The position numbers were made by a program, and so were the translations under genes. A stretch of DNA of 64,000 bases from Barnesiella merdipullorum (GTDB taxonomy: Bacteria; Bacteroidota; Bacteroidia; Bacteroidales; Barnesiellaceae). This document shows, in pieces, positions 11,201 through 18,800 of this stretch. The notes under the pieces were generated by a model. The model saw only the letters and a program-made list of their open reading frames with translations. It was not told the origin of the DNA and did not search any database. Positions within the stretch are counted from its first letter, which is position 1; each line of letters opens with the position of its first letter. The DNA lies in contig DXBT01000038.1 of NCBI GenBank assembly GCA_019116365.1, positions 1 through 64,000 of the forward strand, written 5' to 3'.

Positions 11201-11938
11201 GAGTATCAGAAGAGCGTATCGTTTGCCGTCACCACATTCGACGCCTCGATGACCAACCTCATCTCTCACATGTCGCCTTCGTCGGTACAAGAGGGTACCG
11301 ACAAACCTGTCGCCAACGACAAAGGCACGCTGGCCAACCTCACCGACGGTAGCCACTCGACAGCCTACCTGCCCGACTTCTATGCCACAGAAGGCCAGTC
11401 GGTACGTTTTGTCTATACGTTCGACGCTCCCAAGAGTGTCAGCCGCTTCCAGGCCTACTTCCTGGAACCCGACAATGTCGAAACCGCCCTGCCTACCGAA
11501 GTGAAATTTGAAATCTCGGGGAACGGTACCGACTTCGACGTAGTCAACACGGCGGCCTCGGGTTCCGACGTATCGTACAACCTGCCTGAAGCCCGCGATG
11601 CCAAGGCGGTAGCCTTTACCATCGGCCTCGGTTTCTGGATGACCACCCCGATTGCCGAACTCGAAGTGTATGGCAAGGATGGAACGGCTATCGACGAAGC
11701 CACTGTAAGCCGTGTGCTGGTAGCCCCCAACCCCGTCAACCAGGGCGAAAAGATGGCCGTAGCTGCCGAACGGGCCGAAAGCATCGAAATCTATTCGATG
11801 CAGGGTGCTTTGGTGAAAGCCGAACGGGCCGAAGAGACCATCACCTTCGTTACCACCGACGACCTCACCCCGGGCATCTACTTCATGGTTGTCAAGGGTG
11901 CCGACTACACCGAGACCGTGAAAGTGATTGTGAAATAA
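8252..11938 (+). CDS. GH85 endo-beta-N-acetylglucosaminidase with a T9SS C-terminal sorting domain
   Basis: Predicted to cut between the two core GlcNAc residues of N-glycans. Signal peptide to about residue 22 (ends TTAFAQ). The GH85 barrel covers about 25-430 (GGCWHPDYIKDW, NVFFPPQAY) with the family's Asn-x-Glu catalytic motif in GWFINEET (N190, E192). Then come a beta-sandwich and Fn3-like stretch (about 430-665), a PKD-like domain (about 668-755), a discoidin/F5-8C-like domain (about 755-900), a linker, a second discoidin-like domain (about 1000-1145) and a C-terminal sorting domain (about 1150-1228: APNPVNQGEK ... LTPGIYFMVVKG ... KVIVK). The last is the type A signal of the type IX system, whose core genes lie at 48874-55004. 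At 1,228 residues it is a large, surface-displayed or secreted endoglycosidase. GH85 is less usual in this setting than the GH18 endoglycosidases of gut Bacteroides. Confidence 0.9.
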   Translation: MNIKKIVGALLCSLAVTTAFAQQPYGGCWHPDYIKDWTPEKDPDAKFNRSTVKLQPRIADDNIKANQYQYTEGQVAACLTMNPMCSMTPSQGANNFIGYNPTYWQYMDMVIWWGGSAGEGIIVPPSAPVIDACDMNGVKILGNVFFPPQAYSGDPAWVKQMLTKEGNTYPYAQKMYEIAKYYGFDGWFINEETYASTESDWVEWIKYFYQCAEADGNYDMYIQWYDANLYVNNSLEILKANPNTSFFANYGSAGDISISQNRSRMDAAGVDMDAYFEKLYSGIEQAQGGLTGNAQSFQACFPKTGHASSLQIFNPEEPIWKKVVEGILDTENNCGTRAYSAMNTVFSNEARYWTNAQNNPADITDRDNTYPNPWPGLANAIQERSTIQSKPFVSAFSAGLGKYRFVNGEKRGTQDWYHRGMQNILPTWRWWVETTSSDKLTFALNWDDAYNFGTSVVVTGTLTANADHLTRLYKTNITIENGDKVQLVYKTSSTGTIELKLADKTNPSSFSTFALNTVSTSNGWTVAEADISSMAGKTLAVVALNFRSGTTISNYTATLGQLGILHGSYSASAKVSNLQSQNSLQEEISDIRLVWDAPQSNEVDHYDIYLTRNGEKVLVGQTRDEGFYIPKFTRTTGEESVEVSVVTVMKDLKESEAETLTLEYPEMTVSDVSIVASPTLVKVGEEVTLTAVANKYPDSYEWVLPTGASIVSQEGNTAKVTFSQEGSYSITVKVTNPVGVATETNTGLIEVNNTKNISNVALGKDIEDVSGEIAASGEVATNLLDGRSEGCSVHQKWCVGGAKEHWVIIDLTQSFQLYKFRIVDAQVNEGGTDNLNSYKIQLSNDLEHWTEVVNTTGRSAENYHIDWIKPTVARYIKFIPYDNDAPITIRIWEFEAYGAEGAASLSSISDQTLETNSSISVKAGYSLGGAAKEDNFAISFVSENESIATVSDLQVAEDDTYTFTINSGSEVGKTNITATMINGEYQKSVSFAVTTFDASMTNLISHMSPSSVQEGTDKPVANDKGTLANLTDGSHSTAYLPDFYATEGQSVRFVYTFDAPKSVSRFQAYFLEPDNVETALPTEVKFEISGNGTDFDVVNTAASGSDVSYNLPEARDAKAVAFTIGLGFWMTTPIAELEVYGKDGTAIDEATVSRVLVAPNPVNQGEKMAVAAERAESIEIYSMQGALVKAERAEETITFVTTDDLTPGIYFMVVKGADYTETVKVIVK

Positions 11939-11993
11939 CAACCCCCTTCAGGTACTGCTCCTCCATCGAGGCTGCAGTACCTGCTATCATAGA

Positions 11994-12031
11994 GAGCGCC
12001 CCGGAAGTTCCATAGAACTTCCGGGGCGCTC
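11994..12031. terminator. Bidirectional terminator between the GH85 and DUF389 genes
   Basis: A perfect 17-bp stem (11994-12010 against 12015-12031) has a CATA loop. CTTCTTATACTTTTT follows on the right, and the structure sits between two convergent genes. A smaller hairpin (GGTACTGC at 11951-11958, GCAGTACC at 11974-11981) lies just before it. Confidence 0.85.
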
Positions 12032-12077
12032 TTCTTATACTTTTTATACTTTACTCTTATGGATTGGAACTCGACTA

Positions 12078-13439
12078 TCAATGCTCAAAAACGAGCTGCA
12101 CCTTTTTGGCCCCCAGGCGAGCCTGCAACCACTTTTGGAACTGCTCCTGCTCAGTAACCGAGAAGGCCCGCGAATATCGCACGACGGCCAACGTAGTGGT
12201 ATCGCGCACATCGGTCTCGATGCTGCTGAAGATGGTCTTGGAAATAGCGATATCGGTCACATTGGGGAAGAGCACCTTGATCTCGGGAGCCACCGCAATG
12301 CCCACCGAATCGTATTGCTGGTAATGCGAGGTCTCACTCTCCAGCGAGTCGATGACCTGTTGCTGACGGGCTATCTGCTCCTGGTTGTGCAGATAAATAT
12401 CCTTGAACATCGTGCTGCTGAGCGTGGTCATATCCATCGCATTGGAACCATATCCCTGGCGCACCTCGAGCACAGCTCCCGCCAGACCATACTGCGGCAA
12501 CCGGGCCTGTGCCACGGCAATGGAGTCTTGAGGCACCTCGGCCCCCACCAGCGACACTTGTATGATACGTTTCCCGTGTTCCATCACAGCATTCTTACTC
12601 AACACCTGAGTATTGGGATAATTGAAGTTCTGCGAGACAAAACGCGAAGCGGACACCTCGAAAAGATTCTCCTTCACCATATTATAGGTGAGGTAGATAC
12701 TCGGGGCCATCGTGAGAATAAGAATCGTATAGACTATGCGCTCGACCTTCTTGCGACGCTCGTCGTTGACAAACTCTTTCTTCGAATACTTCAAGAGTTT
12801 CACTCCCAGAGTCGTGGCAAAGGCAATGAATACCGAGTTGATGAAGAAGAGATAGAAAGCACCGAAAAAATAGTAGAGGTTGCCCGTGGCCAACCCGAAT
12901 CCGGCCGTACACAACGGAGGCATCAACGCCGTGGCTATGGCGACACCGGGCAGCACGTTGCCCTTCTGTTTCGACGACATGGCCACAATGCCGGCCAATC
13001 CGCCGAAGAAGGCGATGAGCACATCGTAAATCGTAGGCGAGGTGCGGGCCAACAACTCACTGCGGGCTTCGTTCAAAGGCGAAATCCAGAAATAGACCGT
13101 CGAGGTAATCACACTGAAGAGGGTGGCTACCGCCAGGTTGCGGAACGACCGCTTGATGAGTTCGTAGTCATTGATACCCAACCCCAGCCCTATACCCATG
13201 ATAGGGCCCATCAGAGGCGATATCAACATGGCACCGATGATGACCGCCGCCGAGTTGGTGTTCAATCCCAGTGAGGCAATAAAGATGGCAAATACCAAGA
13301 TAAGAATGGTCGAGCCCTTAAACTCGACTCCGGCCCGAATAGCCTCTACCGAGGCGGCCTCTTCTTCCCGATCCTGACTCAAGTCAAGATAGTGGGCCCT
13401 GAATCGTTTGACCCACTCGACAAAGTTGGAAAATGACAT
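12078..13439 (-). CDS. DUF389 (TIGR00341-like) integral membrane protein
   Basis: Inner-membrane protein of unknown function. After a polar N-terminus of about 40 residues come six or so hydrophobic segments (about 40-240) with the family's conserved GAMLISPLMGPIMGIGLGLG and ALMPPLCTAGFGLA. A transmembrane helix near residue 265 (IVYTILILTMAPSIYLTY) leads into a soluble C-terminal half of about 170 residues. This architecture is known in Bacteroidetes DUF389 proteins. It is the last gene of a minus-strand run, 50 bases after the flippase gene, and ends just before the strong bidirectional terminator. No function can be assigned. Confidence 0.85.
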   Translation of the reverse strand: MSFSNFVEWVKRFRAHYLDLSQDREEEAASVEAIRAGVEFKGSTILILVFAIFIASLGLNTNSAAVIIGAMLISPLMGPIMGIGLGLGINDYELIKRSFRNLAVATLFSVITSTVYFWISPLNEARSELLARTSPTIYDVLIAFFGGLAGIVAMSSKQKGNVLPGVAIATALMPPLCTAGFGLATGNLYYFFGAFYLFFINSVFIAFATTLGVKLLKYSKKEFVNDERRKKVERIVYTILILTMAPSIYLTYNMVKENLFEVSASRFVSQNFNYPNTQVLSKNAVMEHGKRIIQVSLVGAEVPQDSIAVAQARLPQYGLAGAVLEVRQGYGSNAMDMTTLSSTMFKDIYLHNQEQIARQQQVIDSLESETSHYQQYDSVGIAVAPEIKVLFPNVTDIAISKTIFSSIETDVRDTTTLAVVRYSRAFSVTEQEQFQKWLQARLGAKKVQLVFEH

Positions 13440-13489
13440 ATGATCTATGATTAAAATCGGCCAGCCGTCCCCTCCTCGGCTGAGGAGGA

Positions 13490-14992
13490 TTACGACTTGG
13501 ACACAAAACGTTTCAATCCCGGAATTTCGCTCAGCGGCAGGTCATGACGGAACAGATAGACCAGGAACACAGCCAGGAGTACCGTGCGGAAAGCCAACCG
13601 CAAAACAAGCGACTCGATAGGCACCACCGTGCCAATGACATAAAGCACAGCCGTGAGCAGCGTGTAGCGCAACGCATTGCCCAACTCATACTTGATGGGA
13701 TAGACGCGCTGGCCTATGAAAAACGAAGCCAGCATCATGCACAGGTAGCACACAAAGGCGGCCCAGGCACAAGCCATATAGCCATAGCGCGGCACTCCCA
13801 CAATATTGATTACGGCCGTAATCACAAAGCCAAACAGCGAAAACCAGGCCCCCCACTGGGTGCGGTCGGTGAGTTTGTACCACAACGACAGGTTGAAGAA
13901 TATCCCGAAGAAGAGCTCGGCCAACATGACGATAGGTACCACCTTCAATCCGGTGCAGTAGGTTGCCGGCATAAAGAAACGCACGATGTCGATATAGAAC
14001 ATCACTCCCAGGAAGATGAACAGCCCGAAAATGATGAAATATTTCATCGCCTCGGAGTAGGACTTCTTGTTCTCGTTACCGGCCTCCTTGTTGCGGGCAA
14101 AGATGAACGGCTCGTAGGCAAACCGGAAAGCCTGTGTAAACATCACCATCACAATCGCTATCTTATAGACGGCCCCGTATATACCCAGCTCCGACATGGC
14201 ATCGGGGCGACTCGCTGCCAGCACTGGATAAAACATTTTATCGAATGTTTGGTTCATAATGCCGGCAATACCCAGGATGAGCAACGGGAAAGAGTACTTG
14301 AGCATACGCGACAGCAACTGGCCGTCGAAACGGTAACGCACCCCGAATATCTCGGGGAAGAGCACCAGCAACACCACGCCCGAACTGATGACATTCGACA
14401 CCAGGATGTATCCTACCAGAAAGTCGGGGTCGAAGAACCACGAAATCCACTCGGGGTGAATCTCATACAACCACGGACACAGCAGGATAAAAAACAGATT
14501 GAGCGCTATGTTGAGGAATATAGACAACAACTTGACGGCGGCAAACCGAATGGGCCGACGCTGGTAACGCAGATAGGCAAACGGCAGCGCCGTGAAGGCG
14601 TCGATGGCGATAATCAGGGCCATCATCAGCACATAATCCTCATGTCCGGGATAGCCCAGCAGGCGCGACAGCGGCGAGAGAAAGAGCCACACCAGTACGA
14701 AAAAGAGGGTCGAGGTGGTAGCCAGCGAGATGAGGCCGGTGGTATAGACCCGCTTGGGGTCCTTCTCCTGCTTGTCGTTGGCAAAGCGGAAGAAGCCCGT
14801 CTCCATGCCGTAGGTGAGGATAATCAACAGCAAAGCCATGTAGGCATAAAGGTTGGTCACGATGCCATACTCGGCCGTCGTCTTCAACACATTCACATAG
14901 AGGAATACGAAACACCAATTGAGAAACCGCCCCAATATACTGCTCAAACCGTATATCGCGGTATCCTTCGCCAAACTCTTCATGCCGGCCAT
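13490..14992 (-). CDS. Polysaccharide flippase of the MOP/Wzx type
   Basis: Predicted lipid-linked glycan flippase of the inner membrane. The 500 residues form 12-14 hydrophobic segments. The N-terminus (SLAKDTAIYGLSSILGRFLN) is the typical opening of the polysaccharide-biosynthesis-protein family, and FANDKQEKDPKRVY is the usual first cytoplasmic loop. It begins 18 bases after ruvB and is likely co-transcribed with it. Upstream of ruvB lie an LPS kinase and a GT9 enzyme, so a role in cell-surface glycan export is likely, but the substrate is unknown. Confidence 0.85.
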   Translation of the reverse strand: MAGMKSLAKDTAIYGLSSILGRFLNWCFVFLYVNVLKTTAEYGIVTNLYAYMALLLIILTYGMETGFFRFANDKQEKDPKRVYTTGLISLATTSTLFFVLVWLFLSPLSRLLGYPGHEDYVLMMALIIAIDAFTALPFAYLRYQRRPIRFAAVKLLSIFLNIALNLFFILLCPWLYEIHPEWISWFFDPDFLVGYILVSNVISSGVVLLVLFPEIFGVRYRFDGQLLSRMLKYSFPLLILGIAGIMNQTFDKMFYPVLAASRPDAMSELGIYGAVYKIAIVMVMFTQAFRFAYEPFIFARNKEAGNENKKSYSEAMKYFIIFGLFIFLGVMFYIDIVRFFMPATYCTGLKVVPIVMLAELFFGIFFNLSLWYKLTDRTQWGAWFSLFGFVITAVINIVGVPRYGYMACAWAAFVCYLCMMLASFFIGQRVYPIKYELGNALRYTLLTAVLYVIGTVVPIESLVLRLAFRTVLLAVFLVYLFRHDLPLSEIPGLKRFVSKS

Positions 14993-15010
14993 AAGCGTCT
15001 ATTTTCTTGA

Positions 15011-16036
15011 TTAAAACAATGTGCCCTGTTCCGAAAAGCGGTGACGGTTCAAGTGGGTATAGGCCAAATCGGTCACCTCGCGTCCCCGGGGCGTACGTTT
15101 GATAAATCCCTCCTTAATCAAATAGGGTTCATACACCTCCTCGAGCGTACCGGGATCTTCGCCCAGAGCCGTGGCGATAGTCGTGAGTCCTACCGGCCCC
15201 CCCTTGAACTTGTCGATGATGATGGAGAGAATCTTGTTGTCTATTTCGTCGAGACCATACTGGTCGATATTGAGCGACTCCAAGGCATAACGGGCTATCG
15301 TCAAATCGATACTCCCCGACCCCTTTACTTGGGCAAAGTCGCGCACACGACGCAACAAGGCATTGCCTATACGGGGTGTTCCACGACTGCGCATGGCAAT
15401 CTCGGTAGCCGCCTCGCGGGTGCAGGGCACGCCCAGCAGACTCGACGACCGCTCGATAATGTGTGTCAGCACCGAGTGGTCGTAGTATTCGAGGTGGCAG
15501 TTTATCCCGAACCGGGCCCGCAACGGACTGGTGAGCAAGCCGCTGCGTGTCGTGGCTCCTACCAGCGTAAAGGGGTTCAGCTCGATTTGTATCGAGCGCG
15601 CACTCGGCCCCTTGTCGATCATGATGTCGATGCGGAAGTCTTCCATGGCCGAGTAGAGATACTCCTCTACCACAGGACTCAACCGGTGTATTTCGTCGAT
15701 AAAGAGCACGTCGTTCTCCTCGAGCGAGGTCAACAGCCCGGCCAAGTCGCCCGGCTTGTCAAGCACCGGTCCCGAAGTGATTTTGAAACCCACCCCCAAC
15801 TCGTTGGCCACGATGTTGGCCAAGGTGGTCTTACCCAGCCCGGGAGGGCCGTGCAGCAACACATGGTCAAGAGGTTCCTTACGCATGCGAGCGGCCATAA
15901 CGAATACCCGCAGGTTCTCGATAATCTTGTCTTGCCCGCTGAAATCGTCGAACGACAAGGGACGCAACGCCTTCTCGAATTCCCGTTCGGTATCCGATAT
16001 CCTTTGTTCCCGTATGTCAAATCGATTATTTTCCAC
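15011..16036 (-). CDS. ruvB: Holliday junction branch migration DNA helicase RuvB
   Basis: Hexameric AAA+ motor that, with RuvA, drives branch migration of Holliday junctions in recombination and repair. At 341 residues it is full length. Walker A GPPGLGKTT (about residues 65-73), Walker B DEIHR (about 114-118), sensor GATTR (about 160) and LRARFGI (about 172-178) are present. The C-terminal winged-helix part holds the family's DNA-contacting RTPRGR motif near residue 320. Neither ruvA nor ruvC is adjacent, as is usual in Bacteroidetes. A -7 box lies about 30 bases upstream at 16068-16075. Confidence 0.97.
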   Translation of the reverse strand: MENNRFDIREQRISDTEREFEKALRPLSFDDFSGQDKIIENLRVFVMAARMRKEPLDHVLLHGPPGLGKTTLANIVANELGVGFKITSGPVLDKPGDLAGLLTSLEENDVLFIDEIHRLSPVVEEYLYSAMEDFRIDIMIDKGPSARSIQIELNPFTLVGATTRSGLLTSPLRARFGINCHLEYYDHSVLTHIIERSSSLLGVPCTREAATEIAMRSRGTPRIGNALLRRVRDFAQVKGSGSIDLTIARYALESLNIDQYGLDEIDNKILSIIIDKFKGGPVGLTTIATALGEDPGTLEEVYEPYLIKEGFIKRTPRGREVTDLAYTHLNRHRFSEQGTLF

Positions 16037-16067
16037 AGACTATTTTACGTTCACCGTAATTCGACAG

Positions 16068-16075
16068 CAAACTTA
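16068..16075 (-). promoter_or_regulatory. Promoter -7 box for ruvB
   Basis: TAAGTTTG on the minus strand is a perfect Bacteroidetes TAnnTTTG box 32 bases upstream of the ruvB ATG. No TTTG is seen at the usual -33 position. Confidence 0.45.
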
Positions 16076-16102
16076 GCAATTTATTTTGTGATTACCGTCA
16101 TT

Positions 16103-16855
16103 TTACGCCTCTAAACTCTTGCGCCGGCGCTTCAAGGCCTCTTTCCGCTCGATGCGCGTCCAGAATTCCCGGTATGCCACCAACGCCTCTTCGACCGAGA
16201 CTGCTTCGTCCCAACCGCGCAACCGGGCATACTCGGCCACCACATAGCGCACAACAGCCTCGTCGTGGCAGAACCGGTTGAAGTTGGCCAAACACATCTT
16301 GGGGGTCATGCGCACAAACCGCATGCGGTTGAGGTCAAGAATCGAGAAACGAATCTGGTCGCCCTGCTTGTCGAACAAGATATTGCCGGCCGAGTAATCG
16401 AGGTGCAACACCCCTTTCTCATGCACATCGGCCGTAAAGGCGGCAAAGGCCTTGAGAATATCTTCGCGTCCGGCCACTCCGCCACTGTCGAACTCGCGCA
16501 TCATGCGAGGATAAGGGCAGGTTTCCGACACGAAAAAGGAGTGCCACAGCAACCCGCCCCGCTTGATTTCGATATAGGCTACCGGCGTTGGGGTCTCGAT
16601 GCCCATGTCATGCAACCTGAGGGCATACTCATAGGCCCGCTTGGCCTTGCCGGGGCGAAAAAACGTATAGGCAACCCGGTTGACAAACAGGGGTACTTTG
16701 TAACTTTTTACCACATAACTCTGCCCTTCATACGAGAATTTACGCAACTCATTGCGGGCCTTGTAAATGCACTCTCCCAAGGTAGGAAACGAGAGAGGCA
16801 GTTCCTGCATAAACTTTTCGAGCCGGCGATATGACGGATTCAATACCAGTTTCAT
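16103..16855 (-). CDS. InaA/Kdo-kinase-like lipopolysaccharide kinase
   Basis: Small protein-kinase-fold enzyme of 250 residues, probably phosphorylating an inner-core LPS sugar in the cytoplasm. Visible signs are an invariant-Lys strand near residue 50 (YVVKSYKVP), the catalytic loop HLDYSAGNILFD with Asp and Asn near 150-157, and a metal-binding ILDLNRMRF near 170. The order and spacing match the InaA/WaaP/KdkA group. It follows a GT9 glycosyltransferase and DUF4254 on the same strand, which supports a role in LPS core assembly. The exact sugar and position are not known. Confidence 0.8.
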   Translation of the reverse strand: MKLVLNPSYRRLEKFMQELPLSFPTLGECIYKARNELRKFSYEGQSYVVKSYKVPLFVNRVAYTFFRPGKAKRAYEYALRLHDMGIETPTPVAYIEIKRGGLLWHSFFVSETCPYPRMMREFDSGGVAGREDILKAFAAFTADVHEKGVLHLDYSAGNILFDKQGDQIRFSILDLNRMRFVRMTPKMCLANFNRFCHDEAVVRYVVAEYARLRGWDEAVSVEEALVAYREFWTRIERKEALKRRRKSLEA

Positions 16856-16932
16856 CTTCTTGCTCCCGAATAATTATTTATCTATATCCTAAACGTATCG
16901 GGAGAGCCACAGAGACCTACCCGATACAACTG

Positions 16933-17991
16933 TTACACGTCTGAAGCCTTCTCGCGCAGGCTTTTCACCCGCTCGACAATGACGGCCGGGGCAATCTCGA
17001 GACAGGCATAGTCCTTGCGATGGCACGGCTTGTTGCCGAAGATGGAACAGGGACGACAGTCGAGCGACAACTGCACCGCATTTGCCTCGCTCTGGTGCCA
17101 GCCCAGAAAACCACAGCAGGGATGCGTGGCTCCCCACACCGAAACCACCGGCACCGCTACCAGCGAGGCCAGATGCATATTGGCCGAGTCCATCGACACC
17201 ATCACATCGAGATGGCTCATCAGGGCGAGCTCTACGGCAAATCCGTGGCGCTTGTCGGCCAGGGTAATGACATGCGGGTAACGCTCTTGCCACACGGCCA
17301 GGATGTCGCGCTCACGCTCACCCGACCCGAAAAGGAAAAGTTTCACATGTCGCTCGGCCGACAACTTGGCCACCACATTCTCCATATGGTCGAGTGGATA
17401 GATTTTGCCTTCGTGCTTGGCAAAAGGGGCTATTCCTATCCAATACTCTCCCGGCATCTTGGGGGGAGTGAGGTTGGAGTACAACCCCTCGTCGCCCTTC
17501 GCATCGCCATAGAGCGAATGGAAGTCGGGCGTAAACTTGAATCCCAGCGAGGTAAACACTTCGCCATACCGGTCGAACGACGTCCGCAACGGCTTCAACT
17601 CGCCATGCTTGTGGCGGGCCGTGAGTCGCTGTTTCTCCTGGCGGCCTTTATCGATAACGGCCACCCGGATACCCCACCACTTGAACAGGATACGCAGGAA
17701 CTTGGTTCGCAGCACGTCGTGCAAATCGGCCACCGCGTCAATCGACAAGGCCCGCATCTCCTTGGCCAGTTCATAGAGCCCGCCGAGACCTTTGTGACGT
17801 CCCTTTACATCGGCCACCACCACTTGCAAATTGCGCGGAGCCTGTATGAAAAGCTGCGAGGCCACCTTTTGGGTGAGCATGACAAACGTGGTGTCGGGGT
17901 TGGCCCGGCACACCGAATAGATAACAGGAATGGTCATGGCAACATCGCCCAGGGCCGACAGACGAATCATCAAAACTTTACGATACGACAT
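16933..17991 (-). CDS. Glycosyltransferase family 9 (heptosyltransferase-like)
   Basis: Predicted ADP-heptose:LPS heptosyltransferase or related GT9 enzyme, GT-B fold. The N-terminal domain begins VLMIRLSALGDVAMTIPVI, the family's acceptor-side signature. The C-terminal domain has PFAKHEGKIYP and the nucleotide-sugar site MDSANMHLASLVAVPVVSVWGATHP (about residues 260-285). At 352 residues it is full length. It starts 13 bases after the DUF4254 gene and is followed by an LPS kinase. The conserved DUF4254-GT9 pairing is known in Bacteroidetes. Confidence 0.88.
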   Translation of the reverse strand: MSYRKVLMIRLSALGDVAMTIPVIYSVCRANPDTTFVMLTQKVASQLFIQAPRNLQVVVADVKGRHKGLGGLYELAKEMRALSIDAVADLHDVLRTKFLRILFKWWGIRVAVIDKGRQEKQRLTARHKHGELKPLRTSFDRYGEVFTSLGFKFTPDFHSLYGDAKGDEGLYSNLTPPKMPGEYWIGIAPFAKHEGKIYPLDHMENVVAKLSAERHVKLFLFGSGERERDILAVWQERYPHVITLADKRHGFAVELALMSHLDVMVSMDSANMHLASLVAVPVVSVWGATHPCCGFLGWHQSEANAVQLSLDCRPCSIFGNKPCHRKDYACLEIAPAVIVERVKSLREKASDV

Positions 17992-18004
17992 ATTCCGCCC
18001 CCTG

Positions 18005-18607
18005 TCACTTTTTGTACAAAACCGGGTTCAGTGCCGGGTCGTTATACATTTTCATCTGTTTATACACCTTCATGTATTTCTTGCCGGCCTCTATCTCATC
18101 CAACAGTTGGTCGATGGCCGTGGACAGGTCGGAGCGTTGCTCAAGCAGGATGCGCAACTTGGCCCTGCACTTCTCCACATGCTCGGGCGAAGCATCCTTG
18201 CGCTCAACCTCCTGCTGCATGTGATAAATCTTCACGGCCAGAATCGAGAGGCGGTCGATGGCCCACGCAGGGCTCTCGGTATTGATGGTAGCGTCGCTCT
18301 TCACCTCGACACCGGCATATTTTTTCAGGAAATAGTCGTCGATCATCTCGACCAGATCGGTGCGCTCCTGATTCGATTTATCGATTCTCCGTTTGATGGC
18401 CAAGGCCTCCCGAGGATCGATATCGGGATTCCGGATAATATCTTCCAAGTGCCACTGAACCACATCGATCCAGTTCTTCAGACACAGATAATACTCTATG
18501 CTACCCTCGGCATAAGGATTTTCGAGCGTGGCATCCACGTTATCGAACCGATGGTAATATTGCGTGGTGTTCCAAAAAATGTGATTACAGGTTTCTGCAA
18601 AAGTCAT
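18005..18607 (-). CDS. DUF4254-containing protein
   Basis: Soluble, mostly helical protein of 200 residues with no signal peptide and no known activity. Conserved-looking parts are FNETCNHIFWNTTQ-like residues at the start (here TFAETCNHIFWNTTQYYHR), LKNWIDVVQWHLEDIIRNP and RIDKSNQERTDLVEMID. The ATG at 18607 is preferred over an in-frame TTG three codons earlier. It is tightly linked to the GT9 gene (13 bases), suggesting a role in LPS core or surface-glycan synthesis. That link is inferred from context only. Confidence 0.8.
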   Translation of the reverse strand: MTFAETCNHIFWNTTQYYHRFDNVDATLENPYAEGSIEYYLCLKNWIDVVQWHLEDIIRNPDIDPREALAIKRRIDKSNQERTDLVEMIDDYFLKKYAGVEVKSDATINTESPAWAIDRLSILAVKIYHMQQEVERKDASPEHVEKCRAKLRILLEQRSDLSTAIDQLLDEIEAGKKYMKVYKQMKMYNDPALNPVLYKK

Positions 18608-18688
18608 AGTTCTCAAAGATTAATAAGCGCATCTATCTCCACTGCCAAACGTTTCCCGATAAGCATAGTGCGCCTTTGTTTCATTTTA

Positions 18689-18696
18689 CAAACATA
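18689..18696 (-). promoter_or_regulatory. Promoter -7 box for the DUF4254-GT9 genes
   Basis: TATGTTTG on the minus strand fits TAnnTTTG and lies about 80 bases upstream of the DUF4254 start, in the divergent gap shared with pdxB. No clear -33 box. Confidence 0.45.
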
Positions 18697-18770
18697 ACAA
18701 TACTTTTACGAAAAATCGCTATTTCACATATATAAAAATAGTTCTTCGATACAATGCCACAAAAAATTCG

Positions 18771-18778
18771 TACTTTTG
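18771..18778 (+). promoter_or_regulatory. Promoter -7 box for pdxB
   Basis: TACTTTTG, a perfect TAnnTTTG match, lies 22 bases before the pdxB ATG. No exact TTTG at -33. Confidence 0.55.
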
Positions 18779-18800
18779 TTTGTATAAAAAGCAGATAGCC

